From positions 124,001 to 188,000 of the forward strand of contig WNNJ02001333.1 in the NCBI GenBank assembly GCA_012934845.2: a DNA stretch of 64,000 nucleotides. The letters run 5' to 3'. The translations under genes and the position numbers were made by a program. Every line of letters begins with the position of its first letter. Positions within the stretch are counted from its first letter, which is position 1. The stretch is from Pomphorhynchus laevis. Its lineage: Eukaryota > Acanthocephala > Palaeacanthocephala > Echinorhynchida > Pomphorhynchidae. Below, piece after piece: positions 34,201 through 46,100 of this stretch. Under the pieces are notes generated by a model that was not told where the DNA came from, ran no database searches, and saw nothing but the letters and a program-made list of their open reading frames with translations.

Positions 34201-34500
34201 TATTGATTTAGGGGTGCTGGGTATTTCCTCGTTGAGAAAGTCATTCTGACAAGCATCCGTCGGTTGATTATCAAGTTGCGTGTTGGATTGAATTGTAGCG
34301 TCGATATTAGAGGTTTTGTTTCTGCATCTCGGTGCGCGGCAGTTAAAGCATATCTTGTTTGACTTAGCGCAGCGGCAACCTTTGCAGACGGCAGCGGGGC
34401 CGTTGCAATTGCAACACAAGTGCTTATCTGATGGTTGTCCGCGAACCATACGTTAAACCAAATGTGATTTGCTTCAGAATTGTAATTTTTAAAGGTGTAG
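31288..34500 (-). mobile_element. LINE E10 with restriction-like endonuclease, apparently whole
   Basis: A single ORF (31447-34449) is flanked by a short 5' leader and a 150-bp 3' region. The 3' region ends in AATAAAG 13 bp before a run of A (minus strand; 31288-31310). No stop or frameshift is present. It differs from all other LINEs in the window in having one ORF, no APE domain and a C-terminal nuclease. Confidence 0.85.
31447..34449 (-). CDS. E10 protein: zinc cluster, reverse transcriptase, restriction-like endonuclease
   Basis: A 1000-residue protein. Residues about 11-48 form a Cys-rich cluster (CCNCNGPAAVCKGC, then ICFNCRAPRC) likely to bind nucleic acid. The reverse transcriptase spans about 280-620: motif A LSIDASNAFN near 413, motif B FTQGDPFAMA near 465, motif C WYADDANF near 498. 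A CCHC knuckle (CICGTRVSVAHSLSCRRG, about 785-805) precedes the nuclease, with ARLDIVCSG near 854 and FFDVNVF near 872 in PD-(D/E)XK spacing, then YSERIALVERGSFIPL. Similar proteins are abundant in cnidarians and other invertebrates. They belong to the early-branching LINEs with this nuclease (R2, R4, NeSL, CRE and Utopia are named groups); which group this joins cannot be settled here. The long intact frame suggests recent insertion or activity. Confidence 0.88.
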   Translation of the reverse strand: MVRGQPSDKHLCCNCNGPAAVCKGCRCAKSNKICFNCRAPRCRNKTSNIDATIQSNTQLDNQPTDACQNDFLNEEIPSTPKSITDLFNAVIHWRPNLIELPRCSASHKIVEILANLYWESSEAHADTRTLLQKTTVFSHCILQRIPSRKILLVRKTLERRLVSWQNKDYETLYNEALYLQSNFGSRKPLPPRSWVKRYQGLVTKGQIRASSTVLEDTIETKALHLQHIIDGTSVISMLQDLHPEAHQADPDTLLTTPFPGSKVHHLSRFYALDETHIIRSSKKTKGSSGPSGIDARSWLHMLTDFDSNSLSLAKALVKFAIFVATEPLTPGTLDAFTACRLVALEKKSGGIRPIGICNTVRRIISRAILDIVRNDIQDVAGSVQLGASQKGGIEVAISTLRDEFNRHDDHCILSIDASNAFNQKNRAVALHNIDFVCSSLSRALCNIYTNPAQLIVGSQSLYSTEGFTQGDPFAMAGFALTSLPLIKAIQRIVPSVFQKWYADDANFIGTTDVLKQVWEVLHTDGPKYSYFVNTRKSHLLSHLHIDQSNLPDPEIKTSTDGIIILGSPVGSNDFVNAATAKLLSTWTTMLQRLDYVAKVDPHVAFAGLINSVQFKWTHIMRTCDCSATIWSDLSHTLTTQLLPNFVSWDLDEDWKSILCSPLKFGGIGIANPATIATLERKSSNMLISTYNSGSGVDSLRERQKTMLSEIKTLRSLSHQERLSKIPILAIPATSNLIAHAARSGASSWLSALPLKHENFYLSSNEFRDALNARYGHTDPKIGVSNCICGTRVSVAHSLSCRRGALPSIRHNAVRDIISHYLSRISHGVACEPQLTEVPENITFERTTTRDPSARLDIVCSGLHGSRFERTFFDVNVFAAPAQSNISRKPESVFEYNESRKKAKYSERIALVERGSFIPLIFSTSGGMGIEAERLIKTTASKLTHRSTRSYPDLAIKMKRDISFEIARSVSACLRSPRSSCSKPINLMTTHHSEFCAVLEV

Positions 34501-34800
34501 TTAAGTTTGTTGTTTTAGTCGATTAATTAAAAAGTCGATTTGATTCTGTTTGTTATCTTCTCGTTGTAATTCTACCCAAAGTTATTCTGAATATTATAAT
34601 AATATTAATAATAATTAACCAGAATCATAATTTCAATTGTGAAGCAATCCGTGAAAAATATCGTATTGTATGTTTATCAGAAACCAAATTTTTTTAAGGT
34701 GAAAAAATAATAATAATAATTCATAAAAATTGACTTTTATTCAAAATTTCAATTTTAAATTTAAACTTTATATAAATATAAATTATTATTAAATACAAGG
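34501..34800. other. Spacer upstream of E10 with a possible LINE endonuclease scrap
   Basis: At 34620-34700 the plus strand can be read as CEAIREKYRIVCLSETK, like the start of an APE endonuclease with its catalytic Glu. It stops at once. The rest is AT-rich with no recognised content. Confidence 0.35.
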
Positions 34801-35510
34801 CGTTAGCTGCGAAGCTGTTTTGCCTGATCAGAAAAAATTTACAAATTAATTTAGTAAATTGTCAGCATCAAGATAAGCAGGATTCAAGATATCCGTTGAA
34901 GTGCGAGTATCGATTCTCCATCCATGCTAGACACTCCCTTGAAGTGCTTCATCGAAGAAGCAGCGACGACTTTCTCAGGTAACACATTCCACAAGTTGAG
35001 CGCGCGATGTAACATTCGAAAGTTGGCAGGCAATTGAGAATGGTGCATATTATACAGCGATTTCGAGTGACCGCGTAATGTCCTACTTCACAATCCAAGG
35101 ATTTTAGCGGGAAGCCATCAAGTTTGTTTACAATCTCCAAAGGCAGGACAAGTCTAGTAAGACAAATCTGTCACGAATCGAGCTTAACCCTAGTGCACGC
35201 AGCCGCATGCAGTAGGACGTTCCAGCCCTAAAGCATATTCTTGAACCTCTCTTCAGTACCGACTCATAGTCGAGCAATTCTCGCTTAGTGGTAGGAAAGC
35301 ATGCAGAGATGCAGTACTCTAGATGAGGGCGGACTAGTGAATAAAATATGATACCAAGCATTGGAGGTGACAGTCTGATAAATGTATTTTTGATGTAGTA
35401 CAATGCCCTAGTTGCTTTTATCCTTGCGTGCTCACTATGCAATCGTATCTTAAGAGAGCGATGAATTATTACTAGGGCAACTAAAAGTCAATAAAGTCAA
35501 TTTTTTTTCA
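34800..35510 (-). mobile_element. CR1-like LINE piece (E3 family), end of ORF2
   Basis: The frame 35128-35442 (104 codons) matches the E3 region after YADD (the ARIKATRALYYIKNTF part), and a 3' part with stops runs to about 34800. The 5' limit is near 35510. Confidence 0.7.
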
Positions 35511-35650
35511 GTAATCAGGATTACTGTGATTCGCACAAATGTCACATATCAAATTAATTATTATAGTTAAGAAGTTATTAGGTCAATTTTTTGTCAATTT
35601 TTTGATATTAGGTCAATTTTTCTTGCTAGGTCAATTTTTTATTACTTGTA
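35480..35650. repeat. Short dispersed repeats GTCAATTTTTT
   Basis: GGTCAATTTTT or AGTCAATTTTTT occurs about five times with irregular spacing. The motif resembles the arms of the palindrome at 53372. Confidence 0.6.
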
Positions 35651-36245
35651 CTGTATAATCATTTGACCTAATTAATTAATTTGACTCGTGATCCAATTTC
35701 ATTATTTTACCTTATTATTAACTACTAATTATACCGGCAACGTTGACGAATCAGATTCCATAGATAATCTATAAATAGGGATACAAATCAAACAATGATA
35801 TCAACTGTAGTAATCAAAAATAATATAAAAAGATAAACATGCCAAGAAATCCTCAATCGAATATTCAAAAAATTAATCGAATAGTACAGGAATTCCCATC
35901 ATAATTCATATGTACACCGGATATCGACCTTTATTGTCAATTGTGCTGCACCAGTGTTCGCTTCCACAAGAGATATTTTGTCGATAGTCACAGAAACACC
36001 TTGAAGCACCAACATCATTTGACGACGGCTGTCTCTGTTACAAAACGAACGTTTATAAAACTTGAGCGAAGGGATTTGCATTTATTATCATCGAAAAGTA
36101 ATTTCATTTACTTCAGATTTCCCAACCCAAGACACCATAATTGACTATTTCTTTCTTGGAGATGAAAGTGAAATACCATGATATTGTGACACTCCGTAAT
36201 CCTTTATTATCTACCATCTCTTTTTACGAACTCGGATGAACACTT
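35651..36245. other. Spacer without recognised gene
   Basis: Short frames at 35899-36144 on both strands overlap each other and show no domain. Confidence 0.45.
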
Positions 36246-38045
36246 TCGTCATTTCTCCAGGCTAAAGTATGACTTATTCATAAAGAATATAAGAAATTAT
36301 AAAGAAATGACTTATTCGTCATTTCTCCAGACTAAAGTATCCACGTTGCTCTCTCACACCCCGGTCTCCATCCTATCCCACTCTGCCCAGTCTAATCTCA
36401 TCCTTCCGGAACTCTTTCATCTTCTCCCTGTCTCACCTACAGAAGTATCATCTGTCCTCATGTCCTTGCCCAACAAAACCTCACCTGCCGATCCCCTGCC
36501 TACTCACATATTAAAATCTATATGCTCATCGATATCCCCATTTCTCACAACCTTGTTTAACTCGTCCATCCGCAGTCGTATCTTCCCTTCACACTAGAAA
36601 TCCGCAATCGTTCGTCCCCTCCTTAAGAAACAATCGCTCGACCCCTCCCTTCCTTCTATCTATAGCCCCATTTCACTACTCCCTACTCTTTAAAAGCTCT
36701 TAGAACGCCTCATCTTAATACAAATCAACGCTTATCTCTCATCATCCAATCTGTACCCTCCTTTCCAATCCGCTTTCCGCTCTAATCACTCGACAGAAAT
36801 CGCATGCATAAAAGTGTACAACGACTTACTCATTTCTCGAGACAAGGCTCTATATAGTGTTCTTATCTCCCTCGACCTCTCCTCCGCATTCGACATTGTC
36901 GACCACTCTGTCCTCCTTTCTCGCATTCGTTATGATTACGGCTTTTCTTCCTCCTCCGTAGCATGGTTCGCCTCATATCTATCCGACCGTTCCTTTCGCG
37001 TCTGTTCTAATTCATCATCCTCCCCTCCCATCCCTATTTTTTGCGGAGTCCCACAAGGTTCAGTCCTAGGTCCCCTGATTTTCTCTCTTCTGCTTGGCGA
37101 TCTATCTCCGTTTATCAAACCTTACTCCTTTAAGGTTATGCAATACGCCGATGACATTCTAATCTATGCTCATGCACCCGCACATCGCATACACGATATC
37201 GGCATTTCTGCCTCCAACTGTCTTTCTTCTATCTACAAACGTCTCTCCAATCTCCATCTCGTTCTAAACCCCGAAAAGTCCAAAATAATGTGGATCCTCC
37301 CCCGGAAACCAAACATATATCCTCCCACTGTATATTTTGCCTCATCAATCATCCCCATAGTCCACAATCTCACTTTCTTAGGCTTCCATTTCGATGATCA
37401 CCTTTCCCTTAAACCCTTCGTCCGTGACAAGGTCCGCTCATCTAACTTAATTCTCCGTGATATCCGCCGTATCCGCCCCCTTATCGACTTCCGTTCTTGT
37501 ATGTATCTTCATTCATCGCTTCTTTTCCCTAAAATCGATTACTGCCTTAGCCTTTTCGCCAATTCTCCAAAATCCATCATCCTACCTCTACAACGAATAA
37601 TCAACACCGCCGTTCGAGTGCTCTTTCGTCTCCGTCGCTTCGACCACATATCCACATATCTGAACCAACTCTCCTGTCCCACCATCCACATACGCATCAA
37701 AATCCGCCTTCTCGTAACTTTTCGTGTCATTGCTGTTGACTTTCCATCGTTCATCAACCTTACTTTCTTAGACGACATTCGCCCCACCTCGCTATCGCTT
37801 CGTTCATGTCATACCCTCTTATTCCACGTTCCTAATTACTCCAACAACTACGGTCTCCGATCCTTCCTCGTCGCCGCTTCACTCGCCTGGAATCAACTCC
37901 CTCTCGACGTCCGCCGCGCCCCCTCCTTTATCATATTCAAACACCTCCTCCGTTCACACCTTCTCGACACCTGATTCACAGTCTTGTTTTGTTGTGGTCA
38001 TGTAAGCGTGCGCTGGCACGCATTTGCCACGTTAAAATAAATCCT
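36246..38045 (+). mobile_element. CR1-like LINE E6, 5'-truncated, young copy
   Basis: It begins in the ORF2 linker (SSFLQTKVSTLLSHTPVS) and runs to the natural 3' end. The hairpin GCGTGC/GCACGC and TTTGCCACGTT are at 37995-38030, then AAATAAATCC plus oligo(T). At the 5' edge the segment CGTCATTTCTCCAG plus CTAAAGTAT occurs twice (36248 and 36317), a local duplication at the truncation point. Few changes separate it from E5. Confidence 0.9.
36307..37974 (+). pseudogene. E6 ORF2 C-terminal two-thirds: reverse transcriptase
   Basis: The frame 36814-37974 (386 codons) is open from the fingers to the stop: LISLDLSSAFDIVDHSVLL (motif A), GVPQGSVLGPLIFSLLLGDL (motif B), MQYADDILIYAHAP (motif C) and a long C-terminal region ending LLRSHLLDT. 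The preceding piece 36307-36597 holds the linker. Stops lie between the two near 36596-36813. The palm is the only complete one of this family in the window, so it served as the reference for E1, E2, E4 and E5. Confidence 0.88.
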
Positions 38046-40142
38046 TTTTTTCGTAGATGCACAAATAACATAGAGGCAACTCCAAGGACTGTTCGAAAAT
38101 TTTTAAGAGTGTAAATAGCTCGTTAGTTTTATGGCATTGACAAAAATTACATTGCTCTTCTTGCAACTCTTTTAATTATAGATTGTATCCTTAATTAAAG
38201 AATCCAAGTGAATAGCTTACCGGGTTTACTAAGAAGTGTAGTGCTCTTGTAATTGGAAAATACACTGATTACCTTACTTATAGCTGAATACTACAATCCA
38301 TGTTTGACACACTCAATGCCTTGCCCGACTTCGATGCAATGTTTAACTTTCGTTTTAACTAAAAATTTATAATGTTAACAGCCGTAAGAACTTTAAACTG
38401 GATAATATCAACCCCATCTGAGTTGCTTTTTGTGTTTTTTAACAACCACAATGGCACATTCTAATGTGTGTATACCTTTCGTATTTTCTAAAAAATATTC
38501 TTCAACTTCCTCGACGAATGCCACATGATTTAATAAAATTCTAATTTTTTTCTTTTTACAACACTGACTTTGAGATTTTTCTGCTCTTCAGAACAAAGGA
38601 TCTTGATCATCTTCCAAAATATTTTAGAAGATACCCGATGTTCAAGTTTGAGGTGTTCACTAAATTTCGCTTACGTTGTCTGATTTGTTTCAGTAACTGC
38701 TAAAACAGTTCTCTTTACTTTTCGGTAGTCATAAGCAATCTCCATTGAATTATTTAACACGATTGCTCGGCTAGCCAGTTTTTTCTGTTGGATTGTCTCT
38801 CTCACTAATTGTATTAACCACACAGCTGGATAAATTTATCCACTACAATAATTTAGAGCCTTCAAACCACAAATTTTCACAGTTGCCTAGCATTTGAAGT
38901 TCCGAACATAGTATAATCTTGTTCGACATTATTTACCACTTATGGTAATCAACCAGTATCCTCGAATATAGCTTGTAAAACTTCAATTTAGCAGATGAAT
39001 ATACCAGTTGCTATCAGCAACTGGTATAACCTTACCGTCATTCTTGCAATCACCCTCGTCAAAATTTTTTACCCAATACAAGGAACTGATCGTTTACAGC
39101 TAAGCCCGCCTTATCATACGAGTTTCTAAAATAGAATGTCATAGATCAGATCATATGATTACAAAATTGATTATTTATTTTTGACCTTGAATATGCGATC
39201 AGTCAATACCCTATGCTTTCATATCAAAAAGTTCGTTCTTTATTACTTTCCTGGTATCACAATCATTGCGAATGTAATATTCAAGTCCAAGTAGAAAAAC
39301 AATTCTCTACGGTAGTACTATCAAGTATAATATGGAGATTTTTTGGAGTCTGTGTGCACACGACACTTAACTCCTTTTCTCCTCTGACTCAAAGTCGCAG
39401 TGAAACTAGCATCTCGGTTAATGGGGTTAACTTAATTATTACTAATGATAAACGGAGACATGTAAATATCACTAGTTCCGCTTATTGCACCCTCCGTTGG
39501 TTACAATAGTGTAGTTCAAATTATATCCTTAACTTAGAAGTGGAGTACATAATATTAAAAAGAGGTTTCACCAACTATTTCCAGAGCGAAACGGCTCACT
39601 TCTATCAATTATGGTGCATTCTCCGCTTACGAAGTTACATTACACGTTCCAGCATAAAGACTAATCAACTTTGAATGTTAACCCCTTATTCACCATTTCC
39701 GCACAACTGTCTGGTTGCAAGGTACCCGACAATCAAATCTCGCTAGCTAGTGATGGGTTGACTTCACTTTTGCATTCTTCTGGTTGCTTTTCATTTTTAT
39801 TGTCGGTTATTTTTGTTTTTGCTTCGTTGTCTGCTCTACCCTATCTCCGTTTGTAATTCAATACTTATACTTCAAGGAAACAGTCCTTTGTAACCTCTGA
39901 TCTCTTTCCTTTTTTCATCTAATTATTAAGATTATCAAAATGATATAGGTCTATTTCGCAGATGATCATCAATTTGATCAAGGAATACGTTTGTTTCTTC
40001 ATTTCACTCAATACACATGCAGTGGCTCTCTAATTTTGCTTAGATTATTGATTTATTCAAACGTTTCTTACAGTACACTCGTATTATATTATACATCATT
40101 TTTATTTACATTGTTTTTTTAAAATTTTAGATAGCTATATAA
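38046..40142. other. Intergenic stretch upstream of MSH6
   Basis: At 38290-38460 (minus) lies the repeat shared with 16593-16740. Short plus-strand frames at 39213-39509 and 39671-39856 show no domain I recognise. Nothing promoter-like can be singled out before the MSH6 ATG; the 60 bp upstream are AT-rich. Confidence 0.45.
38290..38460 (-). repeat. Coding-like repeat shared with 16593-16740
   Basis: The minus-strand reading KNTKSNSDGVDII, then a segment with an internal stop ending LKRKLN, pairs with the plus-strand copy at 16593. The surrounding 38470-38640 may extend the same sequence in other frames. Confidence 0.6.
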
Positions 40143-43100
40143 ATGAGTCAGTCAAGTCAGCGTTCAATTATGTCGTACTTTGGATCGTCGAGTTCACAGC
40201 AGACCGAAATTGACCGTGATCATTCACAATTCGATAGCACGTAATATTTATAAATATTAATAAATGCATATTTTAATTGCTAATTATGTCATATCTGTAG
40301 ATCGTCACAAAGTACAAAGAGTCCCCACTATTCCTCTCAGGTATGACCTAATTATGATTTAATTATAATTTAAGAATGCGTAAGCTGATGTTTGTAAATT
40401 AACTATTCTGTTTTGATTGAATATTGGTATTACTACGTGAGCTCCATACCATTTTCAGATATCGATAATATCAAATATCACCCAAATGTTTTATAATTAG
40501 TCAGTTTTCTATGTTCAATAGTTTGTAAAAAAGATTTATTTTAACGTGGCAAATGGATGCCAGCGCACGCTTACATGACCACAACAAAACAAAAATGTAA
40601 ATCATGTGTCGAGAAGGTGTGAACGGTGGAGGGGTTTGAATGTGATAAAGAAGGAAGCGCAGCGGAGGTCGAGAGGAGTTGATTCCAGGCGAGTAGGGCA
40701 GCGACGAGGAAGGATCGGAGACCGTAGTTGTTGGAGTAATTAGAAACGTGGAATAAGAGGGTATGACATGAACGAAGCGATAGCGAGGTGGGGCGAATGT
40801 CGTCTAAGAAAGTAAGGTTGATGAACGATGGGGAGCCGACAGCGATGAGACGAAAAGTTACGAGAAGGCGGAGTTTGATGCGGATGTGGATGGTGGGCCA
40901 GGAGAGTTGGGCAAGATATGTTGATGTGTGGTCGAAGCGACGGAGACGAAGGAGCACTTAAACGGCGGAGTCAAAATTTTAAGCGAAACATTTTGTACAT
41001 TACCTCAAAGCGCTTATTTATTAGCTCTTTTAACATATTATAATAAGGTAATCTCGTGGTGTGTTTTTAAATTTGCGCATATTATAGACCTCGGTCCCAT
41101 ATCACGTACCCATCGATTGCTTATAATTGCCATAGTTTCTATTAACTAAATCTCAGAATTGTTCGTACGTGTACATCGGTGCCGTTGCTTACATTACGGA
41201 AAGTCAGTATACATTGTTATCTTGAAGAGTTTAAGAGACTTAGTTTTGGTTTGACGAAAATCTAAGTATCCTTCTATGATTCGATTTGTATACTCATAAC
41301 ACTTTTGATACAAGAAATGCAACGTTCAGGTAATTTTCTTGTTAAAATTATTTAAAAACGCATTACTCCAATTGTTCATAGTTGGCGCTTCCTGCCATTC
41401 GAGCTAGACTTCTCAAAAACGAGTAATAAGTATCATGAACAAATGGTTAATTGTCGAGAAGTCTCGTGAATATAAAATTTGCATGTACATGTGCTTCATT
41501 GACCTCAAGAAGGCTTTCATATGCGTTGAGCATGACAATTTGTGTGTCTGAAGAGAATTGTCGTTAACATCTACAAGAGTCTATGTATGCAAATCAATAA
41601 TCTACGATCCGGACATAATTTGAAACACTAATTCGAAATTAAAATAGAGTTCTGCAAATATCTATTTTCTAACTAACCCTGTTTAGTAAATACGTTAAAA
41701 ATAATTATGAGATGTATGAACGAATTTGATGCCAGAGTTAAAATTCGTACAAAAATTATCAGAATTATATGGCAATGGCACAGTCTTGCTTGCGGAACTT
41801 TTATTCCTTTTGGTCGAAATGGTTAAGGTAAAAAATGAACGCACTTTACTTAATTTGAATTACCTGAAAGCAAAGTAAATAATGTGAGTAAGGGACCTGT
41901 GAATTCACATTTATGTCAATAATTACGCATTAGTCCAAGAGTTATTCTTCGGATACAAGATTGAATAGAGATACGATAAATATCTAGAAATAAAATGAAG
42001 AATCCCACTTAATCTTAGCGCGATGCATGGAATAACAAAAATATGATGAAGCAAAGATATTTGCAACTTAACAAAAATTCGTTCAATCAACTCAATTGGA
42101 TATCCAATCTTTGCGTACTCCTGTGACACGTATACATTCAAGAAAGCACTCTGAACAGGAATCGAATTCTTTATAACGTGCGTCGCAGGATTTCGAATGA
42201 TGTGCATCCCTCGGACTTAGACGATTCCAAAAATGGATATCCCATAACACTGCAGATCACGATCACTTTTTATACAGGCATGCATACAACGAAATTCAAG
42301 GTAGTAATCATATGACGATTGGAAAGCTATGATTTATATGATGATTAGAAGTTGTCTTCTACTTTACAGTTTTTAAAAAACTATTGAGTTATACGATATC
42401 GATAGCGACAGTACTGACTTCGATTGCTATAGGTACAATATTGTTGGTTTTCCAGAGTTGTTAGTTGTGTATTTTCACTGTGATCATAATGCAATTATCA
42501 GCAAGTGTGTTAGACATTTAATTTTTAATATGGCCGTTGATGCGTGCAAATCCTATTTATTCTATCGTAATAGAATAAAACATGAATACGGATTATTAGT
42601 TTTAAGCCATTTTACTTATTAAATGAAACATGAACAAACCTTATAACTTAAATGTTTGTAAATATACTATTGTTTAAATTTGAAAGAGTTTGTCTTCAAA
42701 TGATTTTTTTGCTCTATGTTTTATATGTCGGCTATTATTTAGAAGACAGAACGTAAACGAAAGCGCTTTGCTGATGATTCCTTAAACAGTTCGAATACTA
42801 GCCGTTCAAGTTGTTGCTCAACATTGGTTGATCATTTTCATAATGAAAAAGAAAACAATACATCTGTCGGCAGTTTAAATGATTCCAGCCTGTCGGTAAC
42901 AAGTAATAGCTTGGAAACAAGTTTTATTGGAGAACGAAACATTAATGACTTTGATCATTATGAGTACGATTTCCTAAAGCCAGATATAATCAGGTAAACA
43001 GAAAATTATAATATCTTCAATTTGTAGCCAATTTGTATATGATAAAAGTGTACAAAATTAAATGCTTAATTAATTGATTTTAATTTCAATAATTAACGAA

Positions 43101-46100
43101 GTTTAATTATTAAATTAATAATTAAATTAATTGCACCCATCTCGGGGGCAGATGATGGAGCTCCATCATCTGCCCCCGAGATTATGGAGCTTCATCTTTT
43201 GGCGATGAAGCTCCATCAAGGACCAGAGTTTATCGATGGTATGGTGAATTCAATCGTGGTCGGAGTTCACTCCTAGACGAATTTCGTGAAGGTCGTCCAA
43301 AATCAGTTGTTGTTCCGAAAAACATTGATGTTGTGCGCGAATTGATATTGCAAGATCGTCATGTGACCTATCGTGAGATAGATACAACTTTAGGCATTAG
43401 TAAGACCAGCATGCACTCAATATTGCATGAACATTTAACTGTCTAAAAATTTGTTCGCGTTGGATCCCACACAATTTGTCAATCGCTCAAAAAAAGGCTT
43501 GTGTCGATTGGTCGAAATAAATGCTCGAAAAATACGATCGCGGTGCTTCAAAACACGTCTATGACATCGTGACAGGTGATGAATCGTCGATTTACGCGTA
43601 TGAGCCCGAAAGTAAACAGCAGTCGACTGTATGGGTGTTTCAAGATGAGCCAAATTTAACAAAAGTTGTTTGCGCGCGAAGCTTTCCAAGCAAATGGTCG
43701 CAATTTTTTTCGGAAAAACTGGACATGTCACAACCGTACCGCTAGAACAACACAGAACAGTCAATTCTGAGTGATACACAACAATCTGTTTGCCAGTTGT
43801 CCTTTAAAAAATCAGGAAAACCAACTGCCGAAGACGAATCACTCTACACCACGACAATGCGAGTTCTCATACATCGGCTCAAACAACTGCATTTTTGAGC
43901 ACCCAAAACATCGATTTGATGAGTCATCCGCCATATAGTCCTGACCTTTCACCAAATGATTTCTTTTTATTCCCACACGTAAAAACAAACTGAGAGGTCA
44001 ACGTTTTTCGGCACCTGAAGAAGCGGTAGCTGCATTCAGAATGCATGTTTTGGAGATACCTCAATCAGAGTTGAAAAAGTGCTTCGACAATTGGTTCAAA
44101 CGCATGCAAAAGTGTATAGATCTTCATGGGGAATATTTTGAAAAACAATAATGTGATTTACGATTATTAATATTTGTTTTTGTTCTCTAATCCCTAAATA
44201 TAAAAGGCAATCCTCGTATAAGCAAATATATACATGTATCAATATATCTTCTTTAGCAGTTAATCCCATATGAAAGCGGAATCGGTTCTCAATGTACACA
44301 TCCTCCATTTCGCATGGTTGTGGACTAGATCCGGGTAAAATTGAGCAGCTTGTAAATCCTTGTGTTGTGTGTCTATACCATCGCTGCTTTGGTCGTCCTT
44401 TCGGACGTTTACCATATATTTGGATTCTCAGACCTGCTTTCTCCATTGTGTTTTCAATTTCGAGCAGAGTGTGGCTGAACCATCAAAGACGGCCTTTTCC
44501 CATTTCTTCCTTGATTGGCGCAGCACCGTACCGCTATCGGATATCTTCGCCCACATAAACGAGGCTAGTTACTACACTCGTTCATCTCAGCATATTAGTC
44601 TTTATGACAGCGATGCGATTTTTGGCGCTCTTTGTAATTGGTCAGCATTCGGCACCATATAAGTTAACAGAACGGATCACTTTTCGATATATTTTGGATT
44701 TAATACGACCCTTTATACGTTGATCGCACGGAATGTATACAATAATATTCAACATATATACTATAATTAAATATATACGTGTATAAAGAAAATAGTAACA
44801 TCATGCAGCACTTTCTTTCGGCTTTAGAATAATTAGTATAATATTCAACATTAGAATGATTAGTTTTTTATTGTAATTTTTTTAAACGCGCAGTCGTGTA
44901 AATATCAAATATGTTACCGTGATTTAATAATATGTTTTATTAAGTAATTTGGATACCGTTTAATTTTGTCCTGTATCTGAAGGACGAATCTGTTTTAATA
45001 CACCATGCTATCTGAAGTGCTTAATGGGTTTATGCAACCATTATTTTATCTAATTCTTGAAGTTTTTAAACTGATATTAAATACATTTATGAGCTTACTA
45101 CTCTTGCTTTTCAATAATTTTGTTCATAATTGATAGTTAGAAATTTATATTTAAATAGTAATTATTTAATAAAAATAAATAAATTTATTAAATGATTATT
45201 TTAAAAATTTATTTATAGATAAATTTATGTTTAATTTATTAAAATATGTGTTAAATTAAAATTTTTAGTGTGCTCGCATCTCATATTTAATAAATAATAC
45301 AAAATTCAACGTTTTTGTGATTTTCATTTTTATATAAAATGAAGATTGTATTATGCTATAAAATAATTTCTATTTTTTAATTTAATTCATTATTCGTGCA
45401 AGTTTAGTTTATGAACAAATGGTTTCCTAAAAATCTAGAGTAAATGGTGTAAATAAATTTCGTCTTTTCGACAGATTTCTTTAAATTATTTGATTGCTTC
45501 ATAGAATATTTTATTTTTGACTGATAATCACTATTTGTTTAAATATTTGATGTCTTTTAAAATAAAGCTGAAATAAAACTGTTTATTACATTTTCTCTGT
45601 TTTGTATTAGTTTTATATTCCATTTGAATTTCATTTCCTTTTCATTTGTCTAGACGTTTTTTCAATATTTGATGTTATTTTTAAATAATTAAAATCGTCG
45701 AATTTTTTCATATGAATACACTACTGTGCACTACTGTACACCACGGCAAGCAAATACAGCATCTTACAGTAATTAGTGTTAGTATGTTTTGAAGTGACTA
45801 TTTGAAAACACATTTTTTAATGAATGCTTTTCTTAATAAAAAATATTACTTTTCAGGGATGAGATGCTTAGACTAAAAAGTGATGAAAATTACGATTCAT
45901 CTACTTTACACGTTCCGAAAAGGTTTTTAAACGAGCAGAGTCCAGTAAGTTGAATGCAACAATTTATTATTATTTATAAGTTTATATTTAGTCTATAATC
46001 AAATTGAAATTTGCAACCTCCAATTTGATAAGCTACCTTTATTTGTTGAATTTGATCCTTTTACTAATCATCAATTGTTTTCTAATTTAATTGTAATATT

